Shown: positions 24,376-37,373, counted from the stretch's first letter. The stretch: DNA of 64,000 nt from Entonaema liquescens (GCA_902805475.1 CADCSX010000007.1:1426001-1490000); one strand, 5' to 3'. Notes: generated by a model from the letters alone, not told the origin. Numbers and translations: made by a program.

Positions 24376-25840
24376 GCGAAGCAACACGTCGCCTACTTTG
24401 TTTTTGTTTTGTTTTTTTCTTTTCTATTCCACACGCTTGCTTTTCGTACCTACCTAGGTATGGGTACCATCTTTCGCACTCTGGACCTCCTCATTTCGGC
24501 GGGCTACAATACCATTTTTACCAATACATTTACCATAGTACAATAAACATAACCCCTATGAAGTCTGGATAGGAATGGTCCGGGCAGCAACGTACCTGCA
24601 CTGCACCATAGGTTGGAGTTGGGCTTTTGCGCTCGTGCAACGCTTTTCTGCCCAATCTAGTCAGATAGTCCGCCTGGGAGGGTCACCGCTATTCGTTCAC
24701 CAGGAATTTCCCTGCAATAGTCCAGGCTAATACCCCTTCAGATACTGCAAGTTACTGCAGAAAGACTGCAGTCAACTGGTCTTTGGGCAACAAAAGACGG
24801 ACAAGCAGGAACGAGAGGACACACTCTCTTTAGTTCTCAGCTGCCCAATGCTGCCCTACCGTGATTGGGCTGCAACAACCAATTACGGCTTTTATCCCAT
24901 CCTGCCGTCTAAGTGGATGGTCTGCGATGTGTTATTATCATGGTTTGGAGACGGCGCTTTTCCGTCGAACCCTCACACTATAGGCAGGGTGTTCCTGGAC
25001 TCTTCGTAGCTACTCTTTTCGAACCCGTCATCTGGCTTACATTTCTATCAAACTGCTTTCCCTGGTCGATCTTGTCTAATTCAGGATTGGTCCATTCGTC
25101 GAGCCCCGTATCGAATCGGTGGTCGACGCCCGAGACGGCACCTATACTACCTATTACCCCCATCCCTAACTAACCCTTCGCAACGCGTGAGGTCCGCCTT
25201 GAACCTACGTTGCAGCCCCATTGTTTGAGTTAGAGCTGGGGCGAGCCCCTTGATATCCGTTCTGGGGACTGCCTTGCTCGGCGCGCCTCGTCACCCAAAA
25301 TTACAACTAACCCGTAAACGGTGGCGAAACTCGACAGACCTCATTATAGCATAAAGTGTCCACGCCTCGGACTTCAGGACTGAAGAGACAATTCTATCGA
25401 GGGTTTACCTTCTCCGGAACAAGGTGAAGATATTCCATACTGCCTTCAAGGTTCCATCTATATTGGAGCATGCGATATTCCCTTCGCATCCGGGTCTATG
25501 TTGTCCTTCCGAGGTTGCTACCGAATCCGCCGAGCCACTTGACTCCCATTTCCTTTCCCGGCCAGCAGCGCAACCCGCTATTCACCGCTTCAGAACCGAT
25601 CCAGCCTAATCTGCACAGGACATCGGCCGTGGATCCTGGGGACCCAGACTTAGAATCTGTGTTTAAAAAAGGGTATTTCTGGGACCCTTAATTCTAGAGA
25701 GCCAGGCGTACATCGCCGGGATTTTAGCTTCCACCGGAGCTAGTACAGTTCTTATTTTATCTCACAATCTCTCCGCCCCGTCGGCCACGTTTTTTTTTTC
25801 TTTGTCCCCCCAAAGAAGTTGGTTGTGTGTGTGAGAAAAC

Positions 25841-27006
25841 ATGGCCCATCAGGAAGTAGCCTACCGAACTTCTGCCATGTCGAACGGATCCTGGAATTCC
25901 TCCCGCAGGTGCGATCATTGAATCATGTTATCGGTCTCTGTTATTGCGGTCAAGCTGACTTTCCTCAAGCGTCATTTATAATGACAGCGTGTACCCAGGT
26001 AGCGCCCGTGAGAACGGGTACTCAAGCTCAAGGTAAGGGCGAATGAGAAACCCCCCTTTTTGTAGACTATGGGAATAACACTGGCTTCCGAAGTGTGATA
26101 TATTCGTCCGGATGCGGTTCAGCATACAGTTCGCCAGCCAATGTGTCGATGATGGGGACCAGTGGTCCAGTCGGCCGGCATCAGTCTGCATACTCTACAT
26201 CGCCGGTATACATCTCGAGAGCGCAGTCCGGGCCATATGGAACTTCTTCCGGGGGAGCGTATGGCTCGTACAATAGTACAGGTTCGCAGGGTTGGGATGG
26301 ACCAGGCAGATATTCCCCAACGGATTCTGTTGATGATATTATTGCGTCTCCCAGTTTATCGGATTATGCCTTGGATAATAATAGCGGAGGTTCTGCGCCA
26401 GCAGCAAAGTCCAAGAGCAGTGGCAAGGGCCGTCCTCAGAGACGACCTTCTAATAGAGACGAGTTCGATGGACCGCACCAGTACCTAGCTCGGCCCCCGC
26501 CGGACTATGTGGCCATGCAGGAAAGGGAGCTCCCCCATCTCCCTACAAATCTCTTGGTGCAAGAGCAGGATAGTGTCCTGACGCAGGTCAACGATCGACT
26601 CTCGCAGTGCGCGTTCGACTTTGTTGCAAAATACCAGTTTCCAATTCCTTTGACCCAGGACATGAGGCCAGTCGAGAGACCACAGGATAGAGAATGGACC
26701 GAATGGGTTTACTTACTAAAGCGTCTCGCGACCAAGAGGCGAATACCCGCCCGGGTTCTTTATAATGGACAGATCAAGCAGTTTGTGACAATTCTGGAAA
26801 ACTCTTTGGAGATGCGGCATGCTGCAAAGCATCAGTCGCGCCCGCTGAAGGATGACCGGAACATCCTGCAATTAATCAGTGCCGGTATCCAGGTTGCAAA
26901 GATTCTTAAGGACGCAGCCGCGATGGATTACCTGGACAGACTATACGTTTCAACCGAACAGCAGATTCAGGAACGGAGCGCTGCGGCGTCAGCACGGTTC
27001 CGCTGA
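25841..27006 (+). CDS. Conserved fungal protein of unknown function, Ser/Gly-rich N-terminus
   Basis: Three exons, 25841-25908, 25970-25998 and 26066-27006, give 345 aa; exon 2 is a 29-nt microexon. The start sits in a strong context (AAAACATGGCC). The acceptors are CTCAAG and TTGTAG, and both phases fit. Residues up to about 150 are low complexity, rich in Ser, Gly, Tyr and Pro, ending in a basic patch (KGRPQRR). The C-terminal 190 residues look like a folded helical domain, with DREWTEWVYLLKRLA, ARVLYNGQIKQF and a closing amphipathic helix. I do not recognise a named domain and assign no function. The donor of intron 1 (GTGCGA) is weak. The large upstream gap resembles that of regulatory genes, which is only circumstantial. 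Confidence 0.75.
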
Positions 27007-28928
27007 AGGTCACGCACATCCACTCACACACCATTGGAATATAACCGATGATAACAACGTTTTACTCTCGAAGCTTTTCAGCGAGCGAGACTTGCCCTCA
27101 GGGCCATTCGGGCGATGCCCGGGTTTGCCCCCGAATGATATGTTCACAAAGATATATGTACGAGACCACTGATACGTGGGATGAAATGACTCATGATTTC
27201 TTATGATTTACCGTCTTGGTCGACAGCATAGGGCCATAGGACGGAAGGGGAGGCATTGTCTTGCGTTTCCAGGCGCGATATGGTAGTGTCTGATTTAGTC
27301 TTAAGGGCGGCAAATTGAAGAGTTTCTACTGAGTGGGATAGAATTGTCTCATTTTCAAGGCAGCGAGCGGACAAGCAAAGCATGGTGATGTATTGTTATC
27401 TGCTTTTTATTTGTATTTTCCTTCCTGACGCGACTAAAGCTGGATGGGGTTTCCTGTCTTTCTCGATACTTTCGGGTGGTTCTTTTTTTTGGGGCAGCCA
27501 AACGAGAAATGTCATAGCTGGATTGGAGGAATGAACAATTTGTTGCATTATTGGGCACAAAGTATGAAGAAATTCGGGTTGGACAGTCGCACATGTAATA
27601 TGCGTCAGATCTCTGGCCCAACTGTGCAAATATGCGTGGATTCAATATAATTCGGGCACACACATCCCTGTAGTCATACCAAACTTTTCCCGCCTCAGGC
27701 AGACTCGGACCGTTGTGATATGATTGATAATCATGATGGTGACGATGTTCGATATAAGAAAAGAAGAAAACCCGACAGACTGGAACGCTTAACCTGTCGA
27801 GTCTGTGCGGGATAAACTTGTTACGCACCCTCCACCTTGGATTGGAGCCTTTCTATTGAACTAGATCTTAAACATCCATATCGCTCATCTCATCTTATTA
27901 CCATTATTCTTCAGGTTGTGGTCGCACTACATGTCAAGGCGTTCATACACTCGTGTGCTCTCTTTCTTTTTTCCTTTTTGGCTCGAAGTCAAGAGCTATG
28001 TAACCACAAGTAGCTGGTGTTTATGTACCTTTTCGCATATTCACATGTCTTCCTGTAGCTGAAATATGCAAAAGTACAAAGCCACTACGATATACGCTCA
28101 TTCCGACTGGACACATTTTCATATACTTACTATGTACCTATCTAATATATAAGAACTTGAATAAGTATAAGTATCTAAGTACCTAGGCATACCTCCATCC
28201 AGCTGCGCACATAGTAGGTTCCCCAGCCGCAGGATCAATACCGAAATCCCAAATAGGTTTAGCGTTTTACTCTTATCACCGTCAAGTTACCGTCGGTCAT
28301 CCAATTGAGTATAGTATAAAGCATTGTACCGCAATGTGGCGGAGTCAAATCCAATTCATAGGTTAATACCTAGCAAAGTAAAGGTTATAGCAGACACCTC
28401 AGCCCAAGGCTGTTTTTTCCCGCTGTTTCGACGTTTCTTTAAGGGTAGAAACCTAGAAACCCCGAGGCTTCGAAACTTGTTCGTCATCGCCTATCCGTCA
28501 CCGAGCGGGTTCATCGGGAATTCTTCTGAGTTAATAACAAGTTGATCGAAATCACTTACTACTCTACCGGAGACCCCCCGGTTTTTTTCTTATTTCTATG
28601 CTTTCTATATTCTAGCCCGGGATCTTACAATTTACCTATCTTGCATATCTAATGAAGAAGTAACTAGTTCATTGTCTTAAGTTACTGTTTGCTCGGTTGG
28701 CATCTGCAACTGCATCGTAGTCGTACGAAATCCCCACGGCAAACAAAAAGTCTCAGCATTATCGTGGTTCCCCCCCCGAACGTCGCCCAAACTCGCACGA
28801 CTGAGGAGGGATTTGACCATACCACCATACCACCATACCCGGAGAACGTATTATTAATAAGTAGACAAGTCGATTAGGTTCATGCGATTTCACGATACAA
28901 TCCATTTCAGACGAGAGACATCACCACC
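27007..28928. other. Intergenic region
   Basis: Contains the 3' flank of the preceding gene and the promoter of the following Zn2Cys6 gene. TACCTA-rich patches lie at 28130-28193 and a short CCATACCA repeat at 28817-28840. A 157-codon minus-strand frame at 27355-27828 has no coding character. Confidence 0.55.
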
Positions 28929-31476
28929 ATGGCCTCAGTCGCATCCGCCTCCCCATCTTCTAAGCACAGCTTTCCCCACATGGAATCTGGCGATGAATCC
29001 GACGGCTCCTGGCAGCGCGTAGACTCTTACTCGGCCTCCGTTGGTTTTATGCCCAGCCCCTCTAGCTCCAGTATGCAAAGCTGGGGGGTCATTGGGATGA
29101 ATCCCAACCAGGTCCAAGCTTCACCTGTTGCCATGTCCCCTCTCCAGCTAGAACAGCTAGAACACGACTACTCCCGTACGAACGTACCCTCTAGTTCCTA
29201 TCCCGATCACGCGACGGATGCCTCCGTAATGGCGACCGCCGGTATGCAGAGCCAGCTGCTGTCTAGCTTTGGCGACCCGCAGTTCATGGCTGGTGATCAG
29301 GAGCTGGTGTTTAACGAGCCATTCACTAGTAAGTCCCAGCACGAGCTGGCACGTCACAATTCGAGCAGCATTGGGTTTAATTCGAGTGCTATAGATATAG
29401 ATATGGCTCAATATTACTCTTCATTCCAGGGTAACATGGCCGCCGATATGGCGGGCATTGGCAGTTTCGAGATGACGACCCAATCGGTTGATCTTAACAT
29501 CCCACCTCAATTCCAGAACGACAACAATGTCCCCCCGTGGGCGCCCACGAACCTGAAGAATGAAGGGTTTTCACCGGTGGCCGGCGATGAGGTCATTAGC
29601 ATGACGTCTCAGTCTCCAGAACAGCGATCTCCAGCGCATAGTTCCCTCCAGTCGAGCCCGAGATCTCCGTACGTCAAGGCGGAACCTGGCAAGGGCGCAA
29701 GTCCTATACGGAAAGTCAGAAGTGGTTATAAGGTTGAGAAGAGGAAGTCAGAAGCGTCGAGTAAATTCGTCATTATGACGCCGAACCTCATCCACCAGCA
29801 GTCGGGAAAGCCGAATCCTTTCGAATGCTTCGAGGCTATGCGAACCACTCAGAGGGGGAGGAAGGGCCCATTGGCACATGAGACTAAGGAGAGTGCCTTG
29901 CAGGTTCGGAGGTTGGGGGCTTGCTTCTGTTGTCACAGGTGCGTATCTTTCTCGTACCCCCTTATATTCTATTTTGTGCTAGCGAGCGACGACTCACCCT
30001 TGCGTTTGTAGTCGCAAAGTCAAGTGTGACAAGGAACGGCCGTGTAAGAACTGCAAGAAGCTTACAGCTCAAGTTCCGCAAATAATGTGCTGGCAATTCG
30101 GAGACTTTCTTCCGGTACTCTTCCCGGAATTCATGCGGGCTCACTTCAAGAAAGACCAGATAGCATCTTTCCTCAGCGAGAATGTGGAAAACTTCAAGCC
30201 CAACAATGCTGAAGTTACATGTTCTATCGAGCTCTTTTCCGGCTCCAATTTTGGCTCGACACTCACCATTCCCGCCAGCTTCTTCACGCCTAAATCTGCT
30301 GAGATCCTCCAGCATTGGCATGTGAATATGGGCATAAATCATATGGACCTGCAGTCGAGAGGTGCTGCCCCGATCGGTATCGACCCGGAGAACTCGACGC
30401 AGAGGGAGGAGCTAAAGAAACGCGCCCGCGAGTACATCCAAAACCTCACATCAGAACCCCTATACGCCCAACAGGTAACGGATTCCATCCGCACAACCCA
30501 AATACCGCGGAAGGTTTTGTCGATTGTTCAGCGCTTCGCGCAGCGTTCTGAGGTAAGACCCAACATCCTTTATTCTTAACCAATCCTGGAGATAATAAGC
30601 CTGGGCTTACGTTACTTCATATTAGTCTTCGCAAGCGACGATGGTAAAACGCGCACTGAGTATTTACGTCACACATTACGTGCTCACGCGGCAGCTCTGC
30701 CTCACCGAAGCCACGATCCTCAGCCTGCGGGACACAAACATGGTGCCGCGGGGCAACCCGTGGTTGACGTCACGAGTGCTAAACCGGCAGGTCAAGGCGG
30801 TGCTCGACGAGATGCTCCTGAAGGAAATGCAGGCGCTTTTCGACGGGTTCTCCAAGTCGCTGAAGCCGAAGCTCCGGCGCGAGTGGGCGCCATGCCTAGC
30901 CGCGTTTTTGGTCCTGTGTCTGTTCATGGAGACGGTCGAGACGGCCGCCGACACGTTCGTCATCTCGCAGAACGAGATCTCCATCCGCAACCGCTCGAAA
31001 CCGGAGTACCGCCGCGACTTCGCGCTTACCCTCTGCCGCGATATTGATAACCTCCCCTTCAAGCAGTTCGCCTACCAGTTCCACCAGGTCTACCAGACGC
31101 ACACCCGCGACACGGGCGCTAAGGCTTTCAACCCCCTTGCTGACGGCAACTTCGCGCAGATGGACGAGCTTGACGGCCCGGCTGCGGAGATGGTGACTGA
31201 ATTGAGGGAGCTGCTGCAGGGCGACGGATGTAAGTTTTTTTTTTTTTTTTAAACTTTGTTCCTGGCTCTCCTCCCTTATGTGAAAGCGTTAGTGGCTAAC
31301 GAAACATAATTGTAACAGGGGCCGAGCTTGACTTCCTCGTCATGGACCCTATCCTGCCTAACCAGGAAGGGCACCCGTTCCCGCGCGACGTGTCGCTGAA
31401 CTACACGGGCCGCCTTGTAGCGCGGTTCCTACTATCGTTTACCGACGAGAAGTATCTCTTCGACGGCCAATACTAG
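28929..31476 (+). CDS. Zn2Cys6 transcription factor with central zinc cluster
   Basis: Four exons, 28929-29938, 30012-30552, 30626-31229 and 31319-31476, give 770 aa. The introns are 73, 73 and 89 nt; the last begins GTAAG followed by 16 T. The zinc cluster lies mid-protein and is rebuilt by splicing intron 1: Cys332, Cys335, Cys342, Cys348, Cys351 and Cys363, with a long 11-residue last spacing. The N-terminal 300 residues are Ser/Pro/Gln-rich with many Met-Ser and Ser-Pro pairs, consistent with an activation region, followed by a basic segment before the cluster. The C-terminal half is helical and ends in LDFLVMDPILPNQEG and RFLLSF. A central rather than N-terminal cluster defines a minority class of fungal Zn2Cys6 proteins. 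Targets are unknown. Confidence 0.9.
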
Positions 31477-33125
31477 AGCCGTCGGGTATACTCCTAGTCA
31501 TTATGTGTATATATATCCTCACATGTAGAATCGCAGGACGAGTTTTATTTGTTGTTGTCGTCATTATAACGATTCGGAAAAAACCGGTGCAACGGGAACG
31601 GTTGGGAGGGGAATCGTGTGTATTAGTATACCCTGGGACGACGAGGCTATGTATGAGAAAATATAGATCTATGTGAGCAATAGAATCACGAGATGTTATG
31701 AGGCCTCTGGGATGTTACGGTCAATTTTTTTTATCTTAGGAGTTATAGTTTTATAGTCTTATAAGCGATGAGTTCACTTATTCATACCTCCTATGAACGT
31801 TGGCAATTAGTTACTCGTGAGGTAGGCTATTATGAGGTCTTCTGCATGTCTCATCCTATGAATGTGTGGCAGCCAGTTACGTGCACGTAATTAATGTTGC
31901 TATACTGCTGATAGCTTTGTTAAGCTATCATATGAGTATTTGCACTTCTCTTAGCTTTCTACTCAGCTGCTACAATTCTTTTAGTTTCCTGTAATTCTGT
32001 AATACTGTGTTGCTGCTTTTGGCTTGGTTGCTTAAAACTGCAGCTAAAATGAAGCTACAATACAGCCATGGGCATAGACAGAGCAAAGCAACAATTGATA
32101 CCACTGAACCGATACACGTGTGGAGCTCTACCCAATAGCAGCACCATTGAATGGGAGTAATACTCTTAGAGATACCAAATCGCCCACCGAACACATGCGT
32201 TATTCGGTGGGGTTACAACGCTCCAGGGCAGAATCGGACTACGGTAGATCACCACACGTGGAGTGTGGCAGCCAATAGAGAAAATGCAGAAGCCAACGTT
32301 ACAGCCACCCATCGAGAGACTTACCACCCACCTACGTAGATGAGGCTTCGCGATCTCGTGTGGGAGACCGGTCTGGCATACGAACTTAGACAAAGCCCAT
32401 ACGCTCACGTCCGTCCGTACGTAGTATCAAACTGCAGGGTCCGGCAAGAAACAGAATTGGAAGGAGGTTAAGATGGGGCCGATCTGATCCTATTTTCAAT
32501 CTTTGTGTAGCCTTAGTACCGGTAGGGCTTTGTAGGATTAAAACTCGAGATCGGCCTGATGCTCGGGGCTTAACTCAGCCTCAAGATCGGCAATACCGCC
32601 CGTAGCTGACGCCTTAGGCTGCATGATTGAAATGAACACGGAGTTCCTTCTACAGCACGTAGGATAATATGAAGCCACGCAGAAGGATCGGAGTACTACT
32701 TATGGATCTTAGGGCGTTGTCCCAAGACGCAATCGACGTAATTGCTTTGAGGAATTATACTCCACGTTGTAGGGTCGATGGGAGTTTAGGCGATGCTCTG
32801 CCGCTAGGTGTAAGTGAAAACGGCATAAGGGATGCAAGGTCCGGGAGGGTGACGTGAATGTTCATGCGATTCCAAACAAGGAAGGCGGCCCGTGTCGGCC
32901 CCTGAAGGAGATCCTTGTTCGCGTCGGCCATACCCCAGCTTGCCGTCTGCCATCTGCTCCAAGACCATGTCGTGAGGGAATGGAGAAACTGAGTGTAGCA
33001 TCAGACAGGAGAACAACTTGGCAGAGGGTATATAGAAGATGAGTATCCCCGTTAGGGGTCGTGTACTAGAGGACTGGGACAGCCATTTCGACTATTTACC
33101 AAATCAGAGATAATTATCTGCCGAA
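31477..33125. other. Intergenic region
   Basis: No supported gene; frames at 31970-32408 and 32669-33042 lack features. It includes the promoter of the NLP gene. Confidence 0.55.
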
Positions 33126-34009
33126 ATGTCTATCCGGAAGAGTCTCGCCGCTACGGGGTTGGCTCTATTGATGGCCACTGCTACTCCAGTGGTGAATGGT
33201 AGTCCTATCGAACGTCTTTTACATCTGCTGGCTCGGGATCCTCCACAGGCGCTACCGGAGAAGGCTACGGCTAACGACAAGAAGTGAGTTCTAGATGATT
33301 CCCTACGGTTAAATATGATGGCGAATGCTTAACGATTAATAGATGGCAACCGGCAGTGGACTTTGATACCGATGGGTGTTATAACACGCCGGCCATCGAC
33401 GCAAGCGGTAACATAAATCCGGGCCTCGACCATCAAAACACTGGCTTGTCCGAGGACTGTCATGACCCCTCGGATCTTTCAAACAATAATGTGTACTCTC
33501 GGGCGCGGTGTAACAACGGATGGTGCGCATATTTATACGACTATTACTTCGAGAAGGATGTAGCTATCCCCAACGTACCCTTGGATCCAGGACATCGTAA
33601 CGACTGGGAGCACGTAGTTGTCTTCGTCCAGAACGACGAGGCCAAAGTGGTAGCAGTATCGCAGCACGGCGACTATCAAATTAAGAGTGCTAGCGACGTC
33701 CGATGGGATGGCACGCATGCCAAAGTAGTGTACAACAAGGATGGGCTCGGCACGCACAACTTCCGATTCGCAAACGAAGACGATGAAAAGATCGAAAACG
33801 ACACAGGAAAGTGGTTCTACGGCGCGTTGATCTCATACAACGGATTTCCTAGCACCGAAATTAGGGACAAGCTTGTAGCGCACGACTTCGGTAGCGCTAA
33901 CATTGCGTTCAAGGACTCGAGCTTCCCAGGCCAACTAGAAAAGGCTCGGGGTGATTTAGTATCTGGTTTCGATAGCAATGTCGATGACGGCTCACCTGGA
34001 AACCCATAG
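33126..34009 (+). CDS. Secreted necrosis-inducing-like protein (NPP1/NLP family)
   Basis: Two exons, 33126-33283 and 33343-34009 (59-nt intron, CTTAAC branch), give 274 aa. The first 25 residues or so form a signal peptide (hydrophobic core LALLMATA), followed by a short propeptide-like region. The NPP1 domain covers about residues 54-255. Four cysteines, 65, 92, 109 and 114, suggest two disulfides. The family heptapeptide is at 136-142 but reads GHRNDWE where the canonical form is GHRHDWE: the first His, the Asp and the Glu, reported as metal ligands in NLP structures, are kept and the second His is Asn. Family members act in the plant apoplast on membrane sphingolipids, and many fungal ones are non-cytolytic. 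Whether this one is active cannot be judged. The reading frame is intact. Confidence 0.93.
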
Positions 34010-36138
34010 ATGGCCAGGATTGGTATTATGAAAAAGTGTGTTGTATCATTGTTTCAGTATAAAAATATATATTAATAGTATTTTACTATCAAGTCAACCC
34101 GAATAGTACTTGAGTAAATAGTATGTTTGTCCTCATTAGTCCTGCTACCGCACTTGTTCTACGGCAGCAGGGTGGATTGGACCGGCTGTCTAGGCCTTTG
34201 GTTCTTTCTCCCACATCGAACGATAAAAAAGAAGTTGACGCTCTTGCGCATTGAGGTCGCGAGAGGTAGGCAATTTGTGGGTTTATAAGTCAAAAGTCAA
34301 CTGTGCACTTGAATGTTGAAATTGAATCGAGATGGGACGCTTGTCTACCGATCCGTCCAGATGCCATGAGATAAAGCTTGCGATGAATGAATTAATTCGA
34401 TCGTTGTGGCCCTTAGCGATCCATATATCCTGGATAAATGCCAATTATCCCGTTTGGACCGTGTATGCTTTTCAGGTTCTGATGATCTTCTCTGATTAAA
34501 TGTTGTTTGAGAAAGAAAATTTTATGAAGGGATTAAATTTGAAGAAAATTAGGTAGGTAACTAAAGGTTAGCGGGTCTCTGGTCACATGACTTGATATCC
34601 ATCGCCTTTTTTTTTTTTACGGCTCCAGCTTTCCGGACCTTAACAATTCCTCTCTTTTTCCTTCACACTTTTAAAACATGGCACGATTAATCAACCGATT
34701 TTTATTCGCCCACTTGCTATCGGTCATATTTGCGTGCTAGAGTAACATGTGCTTGTTGCCAATCTCTTTTGTGGTGCTTACCCTCCGGTGTATCACGCTC
34801 TGGCGGCACACGTATATTGGTTCACCTTTTTCTGTTAGTCGTCGTGTTAACACACCCTATGAACTAGGTCTATCCCTAAAAGGATGATACGTGTCCTGCG
34901 AATTGATACTATAAGCCTTAAGATGCTAGACTACTAGGGGACCATACTAAGATAACAGATGACGAACACAGGTCATAATGACCCGCAACGAGCTACTATC
35001 GTTGGCTCTGCCTTGAGCCACAGACTTTTCATCTTGCGAAGCACTAGATGGAACCTCGGCCCTAAGTCCTTAACATAAGAGAATTTCCAATTCATCTTGT
35101 GAATTATGAGGCAATACGAGTGGAATTAGAACAACACTTTTAACAGGTATATAGCTTGACTATCATGGTCAACTAGGTAAGTCTGAAGATAAGTAGACAA
35201 GCGAGCCAGCCTATTTAGCTGTAGTACAGAGTCTATACTATTTACGTATGCTTGTCTTCTAATACTAATGGGTAACTTAAACAATTTATTAAAGCATCTG
35301 TCAACTAAACCAATTTCCCTTATGAGTACCTAACCTAGTCATTCACATAGTATTGGTTTTTTTTTTTTTTTTTTAATACCATCCATGCATTTTCTATCTC
35401 TTTGAGGCTAGTTGCCCTATTATTCTAATGCGATTAGTCAAGCATTTAATGTCTAGGTAAAGAGTTTCCTGTATTTCCCGGCTACTAATTCAAATAAGCA
35501 GTAGCTCTTTCTATCCTCTCTATCCTCTAAACACGCTTAGGATGTATAGACACTTTCTCCTAAGCCCTGACTGCTTCTTAACTCAAGGATACTTACACTT
35601 AATAAAATCATTGATGACCGAGGTATAAGTACTTATCAAGTACTTTAATAGAGAATACCTAGTATACCCCAGTCTTGGCACCTTCTAAAAAGGGATCCCG
35701 TCACATCAATTGACCGGTGATCTCTGTGTGGGTCACAAAGAAGGTGGAACGACTTCTATCCGAAGCTGTTCTGTTTTGTTCTGGCTGTCCTGTCCTAGCG
35801 TTACATTTCTATTCCCCCGCATCTGTTTCGCTGTTGGCAACAACAGTCTGTACATATGCAACCCAAGCAAGCGAGTTTAGGGCTCTTTTCTTTACTTCCA
35901 ATTTACTTACCAGATCTCCACGACACGCGAATTTGTAAACACCGAAGAAAGTCTGAGGGAACTATACATACATAGGTAGCTTAAGATATATACAGATCCC
36001 CTCCCCCGCGCCGAATATATATACCCCACTACTCCGATCTGCTATACGTGAGCCTCGCGGAACGGCGAAATAGAATATAGAAGGGAAAACAAGAAAGAAG
36101 GAAGAAGGAAGAAAAAAGAAAAAAAAAAGAAAAAAAAA
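34010..36138. other. Intergenic region
   Basis: AT-rich, stop-dense DNA with an 18-T run at 35357-35374. A purine-rich tract at 36078-36138 runs directly into the next start codon. No supported gene. Confidence 0.55.
35357..35374. repeat. Poly-T run
   Basis: Eighteen consecutive T in intergenic DNA. Confidence 0.9.
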
Positions 36139-36971
36139 ATGGTAGTCACCCGCTCCGCCAGCAAAGCCGCGACCCCCGCGCCCTCCGCGCCCCCAGCAGC
36201 AACAGCAGCAGCCGCCGCCGCAACAGCGCCCAAGCTCTGGGCGCACGCGCCCTCGCAGCTCACCCTGCTGTGGTTCGCGATATCGCTGCCCCTCGTGATC
36301 TGGGACTCGGGGTACGTGCTCCTGCGGCCGCTGACGATGGAAGGCGGGTCGCTGCACTGGCCGATATACACGCCGTACAAGCTGTACGGCGAGGTCGACC
36401 ACGTGTACGGGTGGAAGGCGTTCCACGCCCGCAACGGCTTCACCTCCGCCCAGGGCGCGCTGAACGTCCTCGAGACCGCCATGTACCTCGTCTACGTGTG
36501 GATATACTTCGCGTCTGGCGCCACCGTCGCCGGCCGCGCTACCCGCGTGCTGAGCGGACGGCCCGCGGCGGTCGCTGTGTTGACGGCGTTTAGCGCCGCC
36601 GTTATGACCTTGAGTAAGACGGTGCTGTATTGTGAGTCTGTCCTGTTTTTCCGGTTTGTGGGTGGTGTACCTACCTACCTATCTACCTAACATGCCTATA
36701 TTTTTCTGCTGGATTTGCAGCTTGTTAACCTTCCAACAGGGCTTCAAGAGTATTTCTCCGGCTTCGACAACATTGGCCACAATAGCCTTCAGGACTTAAT
36801 TCTTCTCTGGATCATCCCCAAGTAAGTGCCCATTTGTCGTGATGTTTAGGGAGGAGTTGACTAACATGATGTAGTGGCTTGTGGCTTATCTTCCCCTCTT
36901 ACCTCATCTACGTTTTGGGGGGAGAAATTATACAAGGACTCTCGGTTGCCTCGGCTGTTAAGTCCGAGTAG
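36139..36971 (+). CDS. EXPERA/EBP-like multi-pass membrane protein
   Basis: Three exons, 36139-36631, 36740-36821 and 36875-36971, give 223 aa; the introns are 108 and 53 nt. For intron 1 the earlier CAG acceptor would give an immediate stop, whereas the CAACAG acceptor restores LYWLQEYFSGF. The N-terminus is an Ala/Pro/Thr-rich low-complexity tail of about 30 residues. After it come four or five hydrophobic helices with conserved-looking polar positions: WDSGYVLLRP, KLYGEVDHVYG, NVLETAMYLVY, NSLQDLILLWIIPNGLW. The pattern recalls the emopamil-binding protein/TM6SF/EXPERA group, whose members include sterol isomerases, but the catalytic assignment is only tentative. GC content of exon 1 is much higher than its flanks. 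The gene begins directly after a purine tract. Confidence 0.75.
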
Positions 36972-37373
36972 ACGATCGGTTTACGAGCGAGTGATACTTA
37001 TTTGAGTTTGATTGAAGAAGATATGCAAGCCCGGCGTATGAGAATTATGAGTGAACGTTGTGGTTTAATTACGGAGTATACCCAAGTCCCATCGTAGATT
37101 GCAAGACCAGACGTGTACCTATGTATATTACAAACTAATATTTGAAGCTATTTTCGGTCCAATTGTGACGTGTTTCGTCTGTTGGTTGATCTGCTTTGAC
37201 TTCCTTGAAATGGTCCGAATCGGCACGGCCAGTATATATTACCTAGGGAGCCTTACTTCGGCAATTGAACACCAAATTTAAACAGCTAGTTAGGAGGTCA
37301 AGTCCTCTCTAGTGGGTATCATTCACCGTAAAAGGGCATAATTGCAGTCCCTATGTACCTCATAGTACCCCCT
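36972..37373. other. Convergent intergenic region
   Basis: About 400 bp between two converging genes. The 60-codon frame at 37099-37281 is unsupported. Confidence 0.6.

Larger units (their letters stand above)
21748..25840. other. Long gene-free stretch
   Basis: 4.1 kb with no supported gene. It contains a run of 12 C at 21918-21929, a run of 12 G at 24045-24056 inside a G-rich segment, and a TCGCA repeat at 24346-24375. The right 1.2 kb may be promoter and leader of the gene starting at 25841. Frames such as 22822-23100, 24283-24546 and 24913-25173 have no supporting features. Confidence 0.5.

Noticed and set aside
27355..27828. 157-codon minus-strand ORF downstream of the unknown gene
   Set aside because: Overlaps the expected 3' UTR, has no domain, signal or splice context and unnatural composition.
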